Below, piece by piece: positions 7,823 through 14,186 of a DNA stretch of 51,707 nt; within the stretch, counting starts at the first letter, position 1; each line of letters starts with the position of its first letter. Made by a program: the position numbers and the translations under genes. This DNA comes from a virus: IMG/VR virus record IMGVR_UViG_3300037155_000078, positions 1 to 51,707 of that record. One strand, 5' to 3'. The notes below the pieces were generated by a model, which saw only the letters and a list, made by a program, of their open reading frames with translations, ran no database searches and was not told the DNA's origin.

Positions 7823-8043
7823 TTCACCCTCCGTGCTCGTCTTGCTGCGTCGGCGTCCCAGGCAACGCGTTCACTTGGGCTCAGAAGGCGACGCGCGGCG
7901 GCGTCGGCGCGGAACCACTGCTCGGCCGAGATCGAGCGCGCTCGGCGCATCCGCGTCGATACCCAGCGGGGTACGTGGTGGGTCGCCAGCATGACCACGA
8001 CGACGACGGCGAGCACGATGGGGACGACGGCTAGGCCGTTCAT
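7819..8043 (-). CDS. Small membrane protein, MNG family copy 1
   Basis: A 74-residue protein: MNG start, one membrane helix (about 4-22), then a basic tail ending AWDADAARRARRVK. It is paralogous to the protein at 9092-9298 (tail AWDAEAARRARRVK) and to the plus-strand protein at 13305-13511. It overlaps both neighbours by ATGA. Topology suggests an inner-membrane anchor with a positively charged cytoplasmic tail. No function is known. Confidence 0.65.
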   Translation of the reverse strand: MNGLAVVPIVLAVVVVVMLATHHVPRWVSTRMRRARSISAEQWFRADAAARRLLSPSERVAWDADAARRARRVK

Positions 8044-8150
8044 GGCTTGCCCTCGGTCAGACGCGCTGCTAGGGTGGCGAGGACGGTGCGGGCCTGGTCG
8101 TGATACGAGTGCGACAAGTCGCGCCGCAGCGCCTGAGAAACCGTGATCAC
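8040..8150 (-). CDS. Short protein, end-paralogue of 9295-9675
   Basis: A 36-residue protein read from a GTG at 8150 that overlaps the upstream stop as GTGA. An ATG at 8225 in the same frame would overlap that gene by 79 bases and is less likely. It ends LATLAARLTEGKP, matching the end of the protein at 9295-9675 (IAALAARLKP), and both precede an MNG membrane protein gene. It is probably a shortened duplicate. Confidence 0.5.
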   Translation of the reverse strand: MITVSQALRRDLSHSYHDQARTVLATLAARLTEGKP

Positions 8151-8602
8151 GAATGGTTTGAGGGGGTCGAAAAGAACCGTAGCAGGTCGCCGCGCTCGGT
8201 AAAAATCTTCGTCCCCATCAGCCACATTAGTTCAGGCTCGAATGAGCGACCATTGGCATACGGTGCATCGGGTATGTACGCAACCGCTATTTTCGCCGCG
8301 CCTTTCGCCCAGCCGAACTCCATGTTAGCCGAGATTCCGGCAGGCATTACAAGAACGCAAGCATCACACCGTTCCAACGCGCCCATGTCCTCTTTGAATC
8401 CGGCTATCGCGATGGGGTCGGCAAGCGTCTTGAGAAGCGTGGACGGTTTATCCGGTCGTCCAGTCCAGGTTTGTTCCCAGCCGAATCCAGAACGGTTCGG
8501 CGGGTTCTTGAAGTCGTAGACCTCATGGCCGAGATCACGCAGCAATCCTACAATCTCAGGTTGTTCTTCGTTGCGCCAGGACGACGCGACGTATATTTTC
8601 AC
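8147..8602 (-). CDS. Nucleoside 2-deoxyribosyltransferase-like protein
   Basis: A 151-residue protein. MKIYVASSWRNEEQPEIV matches the first strand and loop of the Rossmann-like deoxyribosyltransferase / DUF4406 group, and CDACVLVMPAGISANMEFGWAKG (about 96-118) carries the conserved S-x-x-x-E-x-G-x-A active-site region including the nucleophilic glutamate. Such enzymes cleave or exchange N-glycosidic bonds of nucleosides; in phages they may serve nucleotide metabolism or counter nucleotide-based defence (inference). GTG start, GTGA overlap with the upstream gene. Confidence 0.75.
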   Translation of the reverse strand: MKIYVASSWRNEEQPEIVGLLRDLGHEVYDFKNPPNRSGFGWEQTWTGRPDKPSTLLKTLADPIAIAGFKEDMGALERCDACVLVMPAGISANMEFGWAKGAAKIAVAYIPDAPYANGRSFEPELMWLMGTKIFTERGDLLRFFSTPSNHS

Positions 8603-8805
8603 AGCCCCGTCTCCTGGCGGTCCTGGTTTGTGTTCATCGCTTGTTCAGCCGCGTCGTCTTCCGCGGCAATCGAGCACTCTAAGCATAACCCAGAAGCACC
8701 GAGGTCGTCCTCGCAACCAAATCCGTTGCCGCATTCTTCGCAGTAGCCTTCGCCGTCGAGAAAGTTGTTGTACGCCCTATACGCCATAGCGGGCCAAACA
8801 AGCAT
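8599..8805 (-). CDS. Small acidic zinc-knuckle protein
   Basis: A 68-residue acidic protein with CEECGNGFGC and a later CLEC, giving a four-cysteine zinc knuckle (about residues 22-44). Its last residues DRQETGL come from the third, shortened copy of the local DNA repeat. Its start abuts the stop of the gene at 8805-9095. The function is unknown. Confidence 0.6.
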   Translation of the reverse strand: MLVWPAMAYRAYNNFLDGEGYCEECGNGFGCEDDLGASGLCLECSIAAEDDAAEQAMNTNQDRQETGL

Positions 8806-8847
8806 TACACCGTCTCCTGGCGGTCGCTGCTGGCTGGCTGTTGGGCG
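8805..8847. repeat. 43-bp dispersed repeat, copy 2
   Basis: This is the second copy of the repeat at 7568-7610 (two mismatches). It encodes the shared AQQPASSD-x-QETV C-terminus of the gene at 8805-9095. Confidence 0.9.
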
Positions 8848-9095
8848 TATTCGCCGCCGAGGTCCTCGCGCATCGTCAGCGGTTTCATGTTCCCTAATTG
8901 CGGCGTTCGCCCGCGTTGACGAATCTCGCCATTCGGCATAATCTCGATCTCAATGGACTCATCGTTCTCAAGCAATGTGGTCAGTTCATCAATCGTCGGC
9001 TTCGGTTCGACCGTGCGCCAAGACGGGTCAAGGCCACGGGCCTTCTTAGCCGCGTCGGCGCGCTTCTTACGCCGTTTTGAAGGGGACTCGCTCAC
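8805..9095 (-). CDS. Basic/acidic hypothetical protein
   Basis: A 96-residue protein read from a GTG at 9095 that overlaps the upstream stop (GTGA); longer in-frame starts to 9413 run through two real genes. The N-terminus is lysine/arginine-rich (KRRKKRADAAKKARG) and resembles a nucleic-acid-binding tail, followed by an acidic middle (LLENDESIEIEIMPNGEIRQ) and the repeat-encoded end. No family is recognised. Confidence 0.6.
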   Translation of the reverse strand: MSESPSKRRKKRADAAKKARGLDPSWRTVEPKPTIDELTTLLENDESIEIEIMPNGEIRQRGRTPQLGNMKPLTMREDLGGEYAQQPASSDRQETV

Positions 9096-9298
9096 TTCAC
9101 CCTCCTTGCTCGTCGCGCTGCCTCGGCGTCCCAGGCGCGTTGAGGGCGGCGCTGGTCTCCGTCGCGCCGCGCGAACTGCGCGTCCGAGATCGGTGCGCCC
9201 CGCATCCGGCGACGGGCGAGATGATCGCATAGCGCGGACCAGGCGAGCGCGAGCAGCATGATTCCGGCAGCAAGGAGGAGCACGCCAAAGCCGTTCAT
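9092..9298 (-). CDS. Small membrane protein, MNG family copy 2
   Basis: A 68-residue protein with one membrane helix (about 4-24) and a basic tail ending AWDAEAARRARRVK. Its WSALCDHLARRRMRGAPI stretch is closer to the plus-strand copy at 13305-13511 (WSALMDYLAQRQMRRAPI) than to copy 1. ATGA overlap with the upstream gene. Confidence 0.7.
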   Translation of the reverse strand: MNGFGVLLLAAGIMLLALAWSALCDHLARRRMRGAPISDAQFARRDGDQRRPQRAWDAEAARRARRVK

Positions 9299-9675
9299 GG
9301 CTTGAGACGCGCTGCGAGGGCGGCGATATGCAGGCGCGCTTCTTGCCGGTCGCCTTCTCGTTCATTTGCGTACTCACGTTTTGCGCCTCGGATTTGACTC
9401 TCGGCTTTTCCATCCGCCACGTCGTCGCGAAACTTCACTATTCCGACCGCCTTATCGCGCGGAAAGCCGCGCATTATGGCCGCCAACACGCGGACCTCAA
9501 TACGAACGTATTCTACTAGCTCCTCACTCGGTTCCAGCACATCGGCGGCGCTCGTGAAGGCGCGGCTCTTGAATCGCTCTGCGCGTTCGGCTTTTGGCTC
9601 GCCTTCGTCGCGGTAGCGTTCGGCTTCAATGCGCGCTTCCTCCGCGAGCATCCGGTATATCGCAGCGGCCGTCAT
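9295..9675 (-). CDS. Helical hypothetical protein
   Basis: A 126-residue, mostly helical, highly charged protein (AEEARIEAERYRDEGEPK and ANEREGDRQEARLHIAALAARLKP). The ATG at 9675 overlaps the stop of a 28-codon membrane-peptide gene (ATGA), which decides the start against in-frame codons further upstream. Heptad-like spacing suggests coiled coil. No family is recognised; its end is duplicated in the short gene at 8040-8150. Confidence 0.6.
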   Translation of the reverse strand: MTAAAIYRMLAEEARIEAERYRDEGEPKAERAERFKSRAFTSAADVLEPSEELVEYVRIEVRVLAAIMRGFPRDKAVGIVKFRDDVADGKAESQIRGAKREYANEREGDRQEARLHIAALAARLKP

Positions 9676-9758
9676 GGCGTCCCCGCCCGAAAACCCATCC
9701 AGAACGCAAAGACGGCAAAGAGGAACAGCAGGACGCTCGGGTTCCACAGCGCCCTCAT
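9672..9758 (-). CDS. 28-residue membrane peptide
   Basis: A very short gene: ATG at 9758, TGA at 9674-9672, overlapping both neighbours by exactly ATGA. The product has a single hydrophobic helix (VLLFLFAVFAFWMGF) with a short basic end. The double 4-base overlap matches the rule seen all along this operon, which supports it being translated. The role is unknown. Confidence 0.55.
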   Translation of the reverse strand: MRALWNPSVLLFLFAVFAFWMGFRAGTP

Positions 9759-10516
9759 GGCCGTTCCTCCAGCGCGGCGTCGATTTCGTCGGCGTCATAC
9801 ACGCGCCAATCTTGGTTGCGCCCATCCAACACGACATCCGCCTCCACCGCCCGCACCCGCTCGATCGTCGCCTGTGCGCGGTGTAATTTCGCCTCTACAC
9901 AATCGCATAGTGGGTTCGTACAAGAACCGTCTGTATGGCGCGACACAAATACTTTCAGGCGCGCGACCTCGGCTTCGGCTCTCTCGGCACGCTCGGCGCG
10001 CCGCTCCATGTTCGTCCATTCGAGCGCCATCCTAACCTGCGCGTCGCCTTGACTCAGCGCCATTTCCTTAGCGCGTTGTTCGGAAACTAAAGCAGCGCCC
10101 AACCGCTCGCGCAGTTCTCGGCACTCGGCAATGAGGTCAGGCACGGCTTCGCGAGCAGCGGCGACGAAAGCGGCGTTTTCGGCCGACTTGTAGCGCCGAT
10201 TGGCTTCAATCGTGCGCGGATCTTTTGGCCCCGAAGCCGCCGCGCAGTTTACGACAGGCGTGTACCGCGTGGGAATGATACCTGCCGGGTCAACGCCGCC
10301 CTCGCGAACGACAACATTGAACGGCCCCCAGCCGTGAGGTTGGGAGTCAATCTCCCACGGTCCCGGCGTAGCGGCGTCCGCCAACGCCTGAAGCGCGTCG
10401 AGATCAAGGGCGCTCACAGCAGACTCCCGACCCGAACCAAACCCGACCCCCGGCGCTGAGGCGAGGTAGCGGTCGGCCATGAGGTCGGCGCGGGTCGCGT
10501 CGTCGGTTGCTTTCAT
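9755..10516 (-). CDS. Ead/Ea22-like protein
   Basis: A 253-residue protein. ALADAATPGPWEIDS (about 45-60) and NAAFVAAAREAVPDLIAECRELRERL (about 115-140) are the hallmark of the Ead/Ea22-like phage accessory family. A long coiled coil follows (ERRAERAERAEAEVARLK), then a CTNPLCDC knuckle and the WRVYDADEIDAALEERP end shared with 6482-6670. The family is variable, accessory and of unclear function. ATGA overlap with the upstream gene. Confidence 0.8.
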   Translation of the reverse strand: MKATDDATRADLMADRYLASAPGVGFGSGRESAVSALDLDALQALADAATPGPWEIDSQPHGWGPFNVVVREGGVDPAGIIPTRYTPVVNCAAASGPKDPRTIEANRRYKSAENAAFVAAAREAVPDLIAECRELRERLGAALVSEQRAKEMALSQGDAQVRMALEWTNMERRAERAERAEAEVARLKVFVSRHTDGSCTNPLCDCVEAKLHRAQATIERVRAVEADVVLDGRNQDWRVYDADEIDAALEERP

Positions 10517-10719
10517 GCGTCCTCGCCAAATTGCACCGTTTCTCCGTTGAGGAACACCGCGACGATCCTAAGGCGCTCGTCGCGTTCATGCGGCAAAACT
10601 TGCGCGTGGTCTTTGGCTTGCACGATTGCGTCACGAAGGCTCCGCGTGTCTTCGTCACAAGTGAAATTAAGATTGACGACGTAACGTGCGGGATGCTTAG
10701 ACGTGTACTGTGCGCTCAT
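10513..10719 (-). CDS. Hypothetical protein, first of an accessory run
   Basis: A 68-residue protein (NLNFTCDEDTRSLRDAIVQAKDHAQ, then RIVAVFLNGETVQFGEDA), predicted alpha/beta. A clear ribosome binding site, AAAGGAG, lies about 10 bases before the ATG. It overlaps the Ea22-like gene by ATGA. No family is recognised. Confidence 0.65.
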   Translation of the reverse strand: MSAQYTSKHPARYVVNLNFTCDEDTRSLRDAIVQAKDHAQVLPHERDERLRIVAVFLNGETVQFGEDA

Positions 10720-10749
10720 ATGTTGTTAACTCCTTTGAGCTTTCATGGT

Positions 10750-10980
10750 TCACTCAGACGCGCTGCCGCGGGCCTTCTCGTGCGCGGCGCCAGGCACGTG
10801 CGGCGTCGGCGGTTCGATTTGCGGCGCCTTGTGCGCGGCCGCGTGGGTCGCGCCCAAGATCTCTTCGCTCCGCGCAGGGGCGTCAATCGACCTCGGTCCC
10901 GTCGTAATCGGCGGCGGAGGCGTTCTCCGTACCGCGGGTCTGCGCGGTTTAGGCTTGGGTTTCATCGGTTTGCGTGCCAT
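10750..10980 (-). CDS. Proline-rich basic protein
   Basis: A 76-residue, probably disordered protein with an N-terminal KPMKPKPKPRRP block and PPPPITTGP. AAAGGAG lies 5-6 bases before the ATG at 10980, a strong ribosome binding site that decides the start. Its first 32 bases overlap the upstream gene. The composition fits a nucleic-acid-binding tail; the function is unknown. Confidence 0.6.
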   Translation of the reverse strand: MARKPMKPKPKPRRPAVRRTPPPPITTGPRSIDAPARSEEILGATHAAAHKAPQIEPPTPHVPGAAHEKARGSASE

Positions 10981-11116
10981 CGTTTCTCCTTTGGTCCGAA
11001 AGCGGTGTACCGTCCTGGCAAAAGACGCCGTACCCGGCGTCGGCGAGAATCTCTAGCGTGCGGCCGAGCATGATGTACGTTCGCCGGCAGCGCGCGCAGG
11101 TGAGCAGGAAGGCCAT
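10949..11116 (-). CDS. Small cysteine-containing protein
   Basis: A 55-residue protein: LLTCARCRRTYIMLG (CxxC knuckle), a short helix, then FCQDGTPLSDQ. In phages such C-x-x-C proteins are often zinc-binding regulators. The ATG at 11116 has no strong ribosome binding site; it is the first gene after the divergent control region. Moderate confidence. Confidence 0.5.
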   Translation of the reverse strand: MAFLLTCARCRRTYIMLGRTLEILADAGYGVFCQDGTPLSDQRRNDGTQTDETQA

Positions 11117-11217
11117 TCTGCGGGAGTCGTTTCGCCCCGGAGGAGGCGCTTTCCCGCCCTCCCTCGTCGTTTCTCGTCGGGGGAGGAATCTCCACAACGA
11201 GGCGTAAAGGGGCGGGT
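11117..11217. promoter_or_regulatory. Divergent control region between the two gene blocks
   Basis: This is the only junction where the minus-strand block (downwards from 11116) and the plus-strand block (upwards from 11218) start head to head, so it should hold divergent promoters. I see a GC-rich imperfect inverted pair (ccctccc near 11157 and gggggagg near 11186) but no convincing -35/-10 pair. Confidence 0.4.
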
Positions 11218-11907
11218 ATGAGAGAGTCAAAAACCTATGCAGCAGCCCTCGCCCGCGGGGGAGTGCCGATGGCACTTCAGTGGCGCATGGATCATACGGC
11301 CGGCGAGTATCCAGAAGCCCTCGCGGCTTTGAAACAATTGGACGATTCCGTGATCGCGGCCATCTACGCCGACAACCGCGCCGATAGCGCCGACGTTCGC
11401 GATCGCCACGCGCAGGAGCTGGCACCGTTCGAGCATTTGGAGCAGGCGCTCAAGCTCGAGATCGAACGTCGCCTTAAGGAACGGCGCACCGATCCCGACT
11501 CGAAGGTCGCGCTTCCGCACCCGGAGCTCGTGATCGAACTCGAGCCGCAATTCGGCGCGTACGTTTTCAGCGTCGACGGATTGAAACAGGCGGCGGCCAT
11601 GCTGGCCGACGACGAAGCGCGAAAACTCGTCAAGCATACGCCCGAGCACACCGATACGATCCCCGAAAAATGGGAAGCGGGCTCGACGGCGAGCATCAAA
11701 GCGCTGCGCGATAAGTACCCGGGCTCCGACGTCGCGAAGATCCTCAGCGAGTCAATGGATCGCCCCCGGCTTGGCGATCGCCTGACGATCAAGCTACGCG
11801 AGCCAGCGCCGAAGAACGTGACGGGGACGGTTGCAATCGCTCGCGATCTTCAGCGCGCAGAGCGTGAGCAAGAGAACCGTGAACTTGACGAGATGCACGG
11901 CGCATGA
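11218..11907 (+). CDS. Hypothetical protein heading the replication block
   Basis: A 229-residue charged protein, helical in the first half (LAPFEHLEQALKLEIERRLKERR) with a mixed second half (HPELVIELEPQFGAYVFSVDGLKQAAAMLADDEARKLVKHTPE). I recognise no domain. AAAGGGGCGGG precedes the ATG at 11218; an in-frame ATG at 11269 after GGGGGAG is an alternative start. It opens the operon with the KTSC and SSB-like genes, so a role in DNA metabolism is plausible but inferred. Confidence 0.65.
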   Translation: MRESKTYAAALARGGVPMALQWRMDHTAGEYPEALAALKQLDDSVIAAIYADNRADSADVRDRHAQELAPFEHLEQALKLEIERRLKERRTDPDSKVALPHPELVIELEPQFGAYVFSVDGLKQAAAMLADDEARKLVKHTPEHTDTIPEKWEAGSTASIKALRDKYPGSDVAKILSESMDRPRLGDRLTIKLREPAPKNVTGTVAIARDLQRAEREQENRELDEMHGA

Positions 11908-12110
11908 ACGCAGCAGACCGGCAGGCTGTTTTAGGCGCTTATGCTGAGGCATTCGAGCAAGCCGCCTACGAGCACGACGATCAATCGGTTTTCAGTATGA
12001 CGTTCCGGTACATGACGCCAGATGCTGCTAGGCTACTCGGTCGCGTACTTCGCAGCGGTCTTCGATTGAAAGCCGTCCGCGAAGATGATCAAGAAAGGCG
12101 TGCGCTATGA
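11904..12110 (+). CDS. Small helical hypothetical protein
   Basis: A 68-residue helical protein (AYAEAFEQAAYEHDDQSVF, then PDAARLLGRVLRSGLRLKAV). It overlaps both neighbours by ATGA, so it is translationally coupled in the replication operon. No family is recognised. Confidence 0.6.
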   Translation: MNAADRQAVLGAYAEAFEQAAYEHDDQSVFSMTFRYMTPDAARLLGRVLRSGLRLKAVREDDQERRAL

Positions 12111-12406
12111 ACCGCGAGCCCGTGAAGTCGTCGAACATCGCCGCGATCGGCTACGATGCCGGCGCGCAGCTCCTCGAAATAGAGTTCCACCCGAGCCGCG
12201 AGGGCCGCGTCGACGTGTGGCGATATTCGCCCGTCGACGCGGCCTTGTACGCATCCCTCGTCGGCGCCCCGTCGATCGGCCGCCGTTTCAATGCGCTCAA
12301 GCGCGACCCGGCCCTCAAGGCCGAACTCGTCGAGCGCTTCTATCGCGCCGCCCCGAAAGAGGAAATTCCCGTCGCCAATGATGCCGCGACGAACGGGCAA
12401 ACCTAA
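12107..12406 (+). CDS. KTSC-domain protein
   Basis: A 99-residue protein. VKSSNIAAIGYDAGAQLLEI, then VWRYSPVDAALYASLV and SIGRRFNALKRD, matches the KTSC domain (about residues 6-70), a small fold common beside phage and bacterial DNA-handling genes, often fused to nucleases. The biochemical role is not established. ATGA overlap with the upstream gene. Confidence 0.8.
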   Translation: MNREPVKSSNIAAIGYDAGAQLLEIEFHPSREGRVDVWRYSPVDAALYASLVGAPSIGRRFNALKRDPALKAELVERFYRAAPKEEIPVANDAATNGQT

Positions 12407-12445
12407 CTCACTCGGCATCGCAATCTGAAAGCAGGAAACCACACT

Positions 12446-12997
12446 ATGAGCAGCACCCCGGAAGTCTACGGAGAATACGCTCCGACCCCCGCCAACAAAA
12501 TCGATCTGCCCGATGGAACATACGAGGCCATGATCGAGTCGACCACGCTGGTACGCAACGAGCAAGGCGAACCGGTTGCCAACCGCGACGGCAAGCATCA
12601 GGTCGATGTGTACTTTCGCGTCGCCAATGCAACCGACAGCGGAAACGGACCCGTGAGCGTGCGCCGACGGTTCACGATCAGCTATGGGAAGAACCAGCAG
12701 AACGGCAAATGGGCGCAATGGGCGCAATTCCTTGCGACCGCGCGGCCGGAAGTCCAAGCCGGCGACGAGCGGCAGAAGAAAATCTCGAACATGCATCTCC
12801 AGGGTAAGATTGTGCGGATCGTCGTGGCCGAGAATGAACGCGGCTACGTCGACATCGTGCGGCTGCTGCCGAAGAAGGCCGCCGAGGCGCAGCCCAGCGA
12901 GCAGCGCGCGCCGACGGCGCAGCAGCAGCGCAAACCGGACCCCGAACCCGGGGAGCGATCGTTCCTCGACGACGATCCTGACAGCATACCGTTTTGA
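12446..12997 (+). CDS. SSB-like single-stranded DNA-binding protein
   Basis: A 183-residue protein. Residues about 20-140 form a beta-rich domain (QVDVYFRVANATDSG, VSVRRRFTISYGKNQQNGKW, HLQGKIVRIVVAENERGYVDI) as expected of an OB-fold. A disordered Q/P-rich linker ends in LDDDPDSIPF, which mimics the acidic ...DDDIPF tip by which SSB recruits host replication and repair proteins. The family match is indirect; the tip plus location near the origin make SSB likely. AGGAAACC precedes the ATG. Confidence 0.7.
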   Translation: MSSTPEVYGEYAPTPANKIDLPDGTYEAMIESTTLVRNEQGEPVANRDGKHQVDVYFRVANATDSGNGPVSVRRRFTISYGKNQQNGKWAQWAQFLATARPEVQAGDERQKKISNMHLQGKIVRIVVAENERGYVDIVRLLPKKAAEAQPSEQRAPTAQQQRKPDPEPGERSFLDDDPDSIPF

Positions 12998-13308
12998 TGG
13001 CTAACCAGGCCGGGGGCGGCGCGCAAGCGCCGCTCCCTCCCGACCGATCGCCAATCTTCGAAGCTGCGATCGAACAAGAGGTCCAGAAGCGGCACTACCG
13101 TCTCAAATTTGGGCGCTTCGCGGTTGGAGCCGAGGCGTTCCGCGAGGGCGCGCGTTGGGCGTTTGCGTTCCAACCTTGCTCGGCAGCATCATACCTGAAT
13201 CTCGCGATCCTCCAAGCGAGAGCGCGCACAAACGGCGACCCGCGCGAGGTGCGTCGGCTCGGAGTTTTACTGCGCCAAATCGAGCGCGCATGGAAGCAGA
13301 CAGGATGA
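12997..13308 (+). CDS. Hypothetical protein after SSB
   Basis: A 103-residue protein, ATG at 12997 sharing one base with the SSB stop (TGATG). Helical and basic in its second half (LNLAILQARARTNGDPREVRRLGVLLRQIERAWKQ is interrupted by turns). FGRFAVGAEAFREGARWAF suggests an amphipathic helix. No family is recognised. Confidence 0.6.
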   Translation: MANQAGGGAQAPLPPDRSPIFEAAIEQEVQKRHYRLKFGRFAVGAEAFREGARWAFAFQPCSAASYLNLAILQARARTNGDPREVRRLGVLLRQIERAWKQTG

Positions 13309-13511
13309 ACGGGTGGTGGGTTTTGGGCCTGACTGTTTTCATCACGGTTCCTATGCTCGGGTGGTCCGCGCTCATGGACTACTTGGCCCAACGGCAGATG
13401 CGCCGTGCACCGATCGCCGCCTCTCAGCGGTTTCGCAGAGAGCACGTCCATGAATTGCCCGGATTCGAGGCAACGTACGACGACCTGCCGCAGCCCCGGA
13501 AGAAACCATGA
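13305..13511 (+). CDS. Small membrane protein, MNG family copy 3 (plus strand)
   Basis: A 68-residue protein from the ATG at 13305 that overlaps the upstream stop (ATGA). One membrane helix (about 4-22) is followed by WSALMDYLAQRQMRRAPIAA, closely related to the minus-strand copy at 9092-9298. The C-terminus differs and is not the AARRARRVK type. A longer in-frame reading from 13155 would run through the previous gene. It is unusual as a paralogue placed in the opposite transcription block. Confidence 0.65.
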   Translation: MNGWWVLGLTVFITVPMLGWSALMDYLAQRQMRRAPIAASQRFRREHVHELPGFEATYDDLPQPRKKP

Positions 13512-13754
13512 CGGCCCCCGCTCTGCCCTGTGAACAGGCTGCGAATAACCTGTGGACAACCCGGGGTCTTATCCACAGGTTTTTATGTTTTTCACGGTCC
13601 GAAAAAGTTGTCCACTTTACTCACAATTACGTCCACAGGCTTGCTCGCAAGCCATCCACAGGTGGAAAATGACGGCATGTAAAGAGGGGCCGAATTTATC
13701 CACTTTGCTCACCGTACGGCCACCACCGTTACCGTTCTTTATAGGTATATCTCT
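13512..13754. other. Candidate replication origin with DnaA boxes
   Basis: Spacer of about 240 bases without a convincing gene. It contains a perfect DnaA box TTATCCACA (13569-13577), near-matches TTGTCCACA (reverse strand, 13551-13559), TTGTCCACT (13608-13616), CCATCCACA (13652-13660) and TTATCCACT (13696-13704), and a looser one ending at 13637. AT-rich stretches lie at about 13578-13630 and 13735-13760. The next gene encodes a DnaA domain-IV-like protein. Together this looks like a DnaA-type origin or a DnaA-controlled promoter. Confidence 0.7.
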
Positions 13755-13871
13755 CTGAAAACGGCAGCAACGGCGGGACCCTTCGACCTGTGGGCAACCG
13801 CCTATCTGAGCGGCAAGACCAAAGAGAAACCGCCGCCGCGACCGAAAGACGGCAAACCGCCGACCGAGTTC

Positions 13872-14186
13872 GTGATCGCGCACATCGAGGGCATCTTCGG
13901 AATGAAGCTCGCGGAGGTCATGCGCCGGCGCGGGAACGCTGGGCGGCCGAACCGACAAACGATTCAGGTCAAGAGCTATGCGATCTGGCTCGCAACCGAG
14001 GTCACCGCCGATTCCCTCATGGAGATCGCGCGCGCATTCGGATACCGCGACCACACGACGGTTATGTACTTTCGCAATATCGTGCGCGCGCAGTTCAAGA
14101 CCGGATACGATCGCGATCGGCTCGAGGCGGCGTGCGAGACGTTACGCCGAAGCTGGGATAAATTCGTCAAGAACGGAGCATCATGA
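13872..14186 (+). CDS. DnaA domain IV-like DNA-binding protein
   Basis: A 104-residue protein equal to little more than DnaA domain IV. After IIEAVA-like helices (VIAHIEGIFGMKLAEVM) and AIWLATEVTADSLMEIARAF comes GYRDHTTVMYFRNIV (RDHTTV at about 59-64), the DnaA signature contacting DnaA boxes. It lacks the AAA+ ATPase, so it should bind boxes without loading helicase by itself. Start is GTG at 13872, but the frame stays open upstream to 13683 and reads protein-like from about 13755 (PFDLWATAYLSGKTKEK); a CTG at 13755 is a possible non-standard start. Confidence 0.8.
   Translation: MIAHIEGIFGMKLAEVMRRRGNAGRPNRQTIQVKSYAIWLATEVTADSLMEIARAFGYRDHTTVMYFRNIVRAQFKTGYDRDRLEAACETLRRSWDKFVKNGAS

Noticed and set aside
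10962-11195. 77-codon minus frame starting MEIPPPTRNDEGG
   Set aside because: The overlapping frame with the CARC knuckle (10949-11116) and the well-started gene at 10750-10980 explain this stretch; the composition here is shadow-like.
13508-13672. A 54-codon plus-strand frame starting ATGA after the membrane protein gene
   Set aside because: It runs straight through the DnaA-box cluster and its product has no protein-like pattern; the boxes explain the sequence better.
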